From assembly GCF_011617245.1 (NCBI RefSeq), contig NZ_CP050152.1, positions 868,001 to 932,000 of the forward strand: 64,000 bases of DNA, read 5' to 3'. Numbering within the stretch: position 1 is the stretch's first letter; each line of letters begins with the position of its first letter. This stretch comes from Brevibacterium atlanticum (lineage in GTDB: Bacteria; Actinomycetota; Actinomycetes; Actinomycetales; Brevibacteriaceae). A program made the position numbers and the translations under genes. The notes below the pieces were generated by a model that did not search any database, had not been told where the DNA came from, and worked only from the letters and a program-made list of their open reading frames with translations. Positions 63,580 through 64,000 of this stretch are shown here, piece after piece.

Positions 63580-64000
63580 TCAGGGCATGACTGGGGCTTC
63601 GAACGTGAACGTCGTGCCGAGGATCCAGCAGAGGATGAGCACGATCGGCAGATGGAAGACGAACTGCACGCCGGTGAAGCCGACGAGGTCTCGCGCCCGG
63701 ATCTTCAGCAGCGCGAGCAGCGGCAGCATGAAGAACGGGTTGATCATGTTCGGCAGGGCCTCGGACATGTTGTAGATCTGTACCGTCCAGCCGAGATTCA
63801 TATCGACGTCGTGTGCGGACTGCATGACATACGGCGCCTCGACGAGCCACTTGCCGCCGCCAGAGGGGACGAGCAGACCGAGCAGCGCTGAGTAGAGGGC
63901 GATGATCACGGCGAAGAGTCCGCCGGCGCCGACGGTGGTGAAGAACTCCGAGATCCGGTCGGCCAGAGTGATCCCGCCGAACCCGGGCGCACCGGAGAGC
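63580..64000 (-). CDS. atoE: AtoE-type short-chain fatty acid transporter, N-terminal part outside window
   Basis: 140 C-terminal residues are visible and the frame runs off the right edge. LADRISEFFTTVGAGGLFAVIIALYS, LLVPSGGGKWLVEAPYV and IYNMSEALPNMINPFFMLPLL match the conserved C-terminal half of the AtoE/short-chain fatty acid uptake family, with hydrophobic helices between. It takes up butyrate-type acids. It converges with the catalase gene, with the split palindrome and IS110 between. Confidence 0.85.
   Translation of the reverse strand, partial: LSGAPGFGGITLADRISEFFTTVGAGGLFAVIIALYSALLGLLVPSGGGKWLVEAPYVMQSAHDVDMNLGWTVQIYNMSEALPNMINPFFMLPLLALLKIRARDLVGFTGVQFVFHLPIVLILCWILGTTFTFEAPVMP

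Overview
The window is a high-GC actinobacterial chromosome segment. The two 16S rRNA genes, with the signature running from the AGAGTTTGATC start through the Brevibacterium-type V1-V3 region, point to Brevibacterium (Micrococcales, Brevibacteriaceae). The genes are mostly chromosomal housekeeping and nutrient-uptake functions. There is no phage, plasmid or CRISPR signal; the one clear mobile element is an IS110-family insertion sequence near the right edge.

Layout. 0-4.2 kb: the 3' part of trhO (tRNA uridine hydroxylation), then a dmlR-like LysR regulator divergent from a haloacetate-dehalogenase-like hydrolase and a D-malate/tartrate dehydrogenase. 4.2-17.8 kb: two nearly identical 16S-23S-5S operons in direct orientation, flanking a hipB-hipA toxin-antitoxin-like pair. 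18-27.3 kb: a DoxX-like membrane protein, a DUF6882-like protein, a heterodimeric ABC exporter with one degenerate ATP site, a triple-repeat cell-wall-anchored surface protein and a double peptidoglycan-binding-domain protein. 27.4-36 kb (minus strand): purQ-purS, then a polyamine module (amidohydrolase, potA, potD, potB, potC, FAD-dependent amine oxidase). 36-47.6 kb: an unexplained structured intergenic region, a purD-purC fusion, L-asparaginase, an SCP2-like protein, aldehyde dehydrogenase, an EamA exporter, a tandem universal stress protein, purF and purM. The purine genes are thus spread over about 20 kb. 47.7-60.4 kb: several unknowns, an HTTM membrane pair, a LysR/EamA divergent pair, a minus-strand run (ATP-grasp, uridine-kinase-like, TenA-like, CrtI-like), a VOC protein, an MHS-type MFS permease, HutD, and a Ser/Gly-rich membrane protein. 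60.6-64 kb: catalase, the IS110 element and the C-terminal end of an AtoE-type short-chain fatty acid transporter.

Gene ends here are often marked by strong GC-rich hairpins without long T runs, especially between convergent genes. One is a perfect 74-bp palindrome (48518-48591). A related palindrome after the catalase gene has been split at its centre by the IS110 element.

Points most worth a second look: (1) the IS110 element, whose 5' noncoding region contains a hairpin carrying an 11-nt copy of its own insertion junction, as expected of a bridge RNA target-binding loop, and whose transposase is broken by a one-base deletion; (2) a G-to-T change at E. coli position 1405 in the decoding site of the second 16S gene only; (3) hipBA enclosed between tandem rRNA operons; (4) a strong-SD mini-ORF and long-range inverted repeat in the 36.3-36.6 kb gap; (5) the purD-purC fusion.
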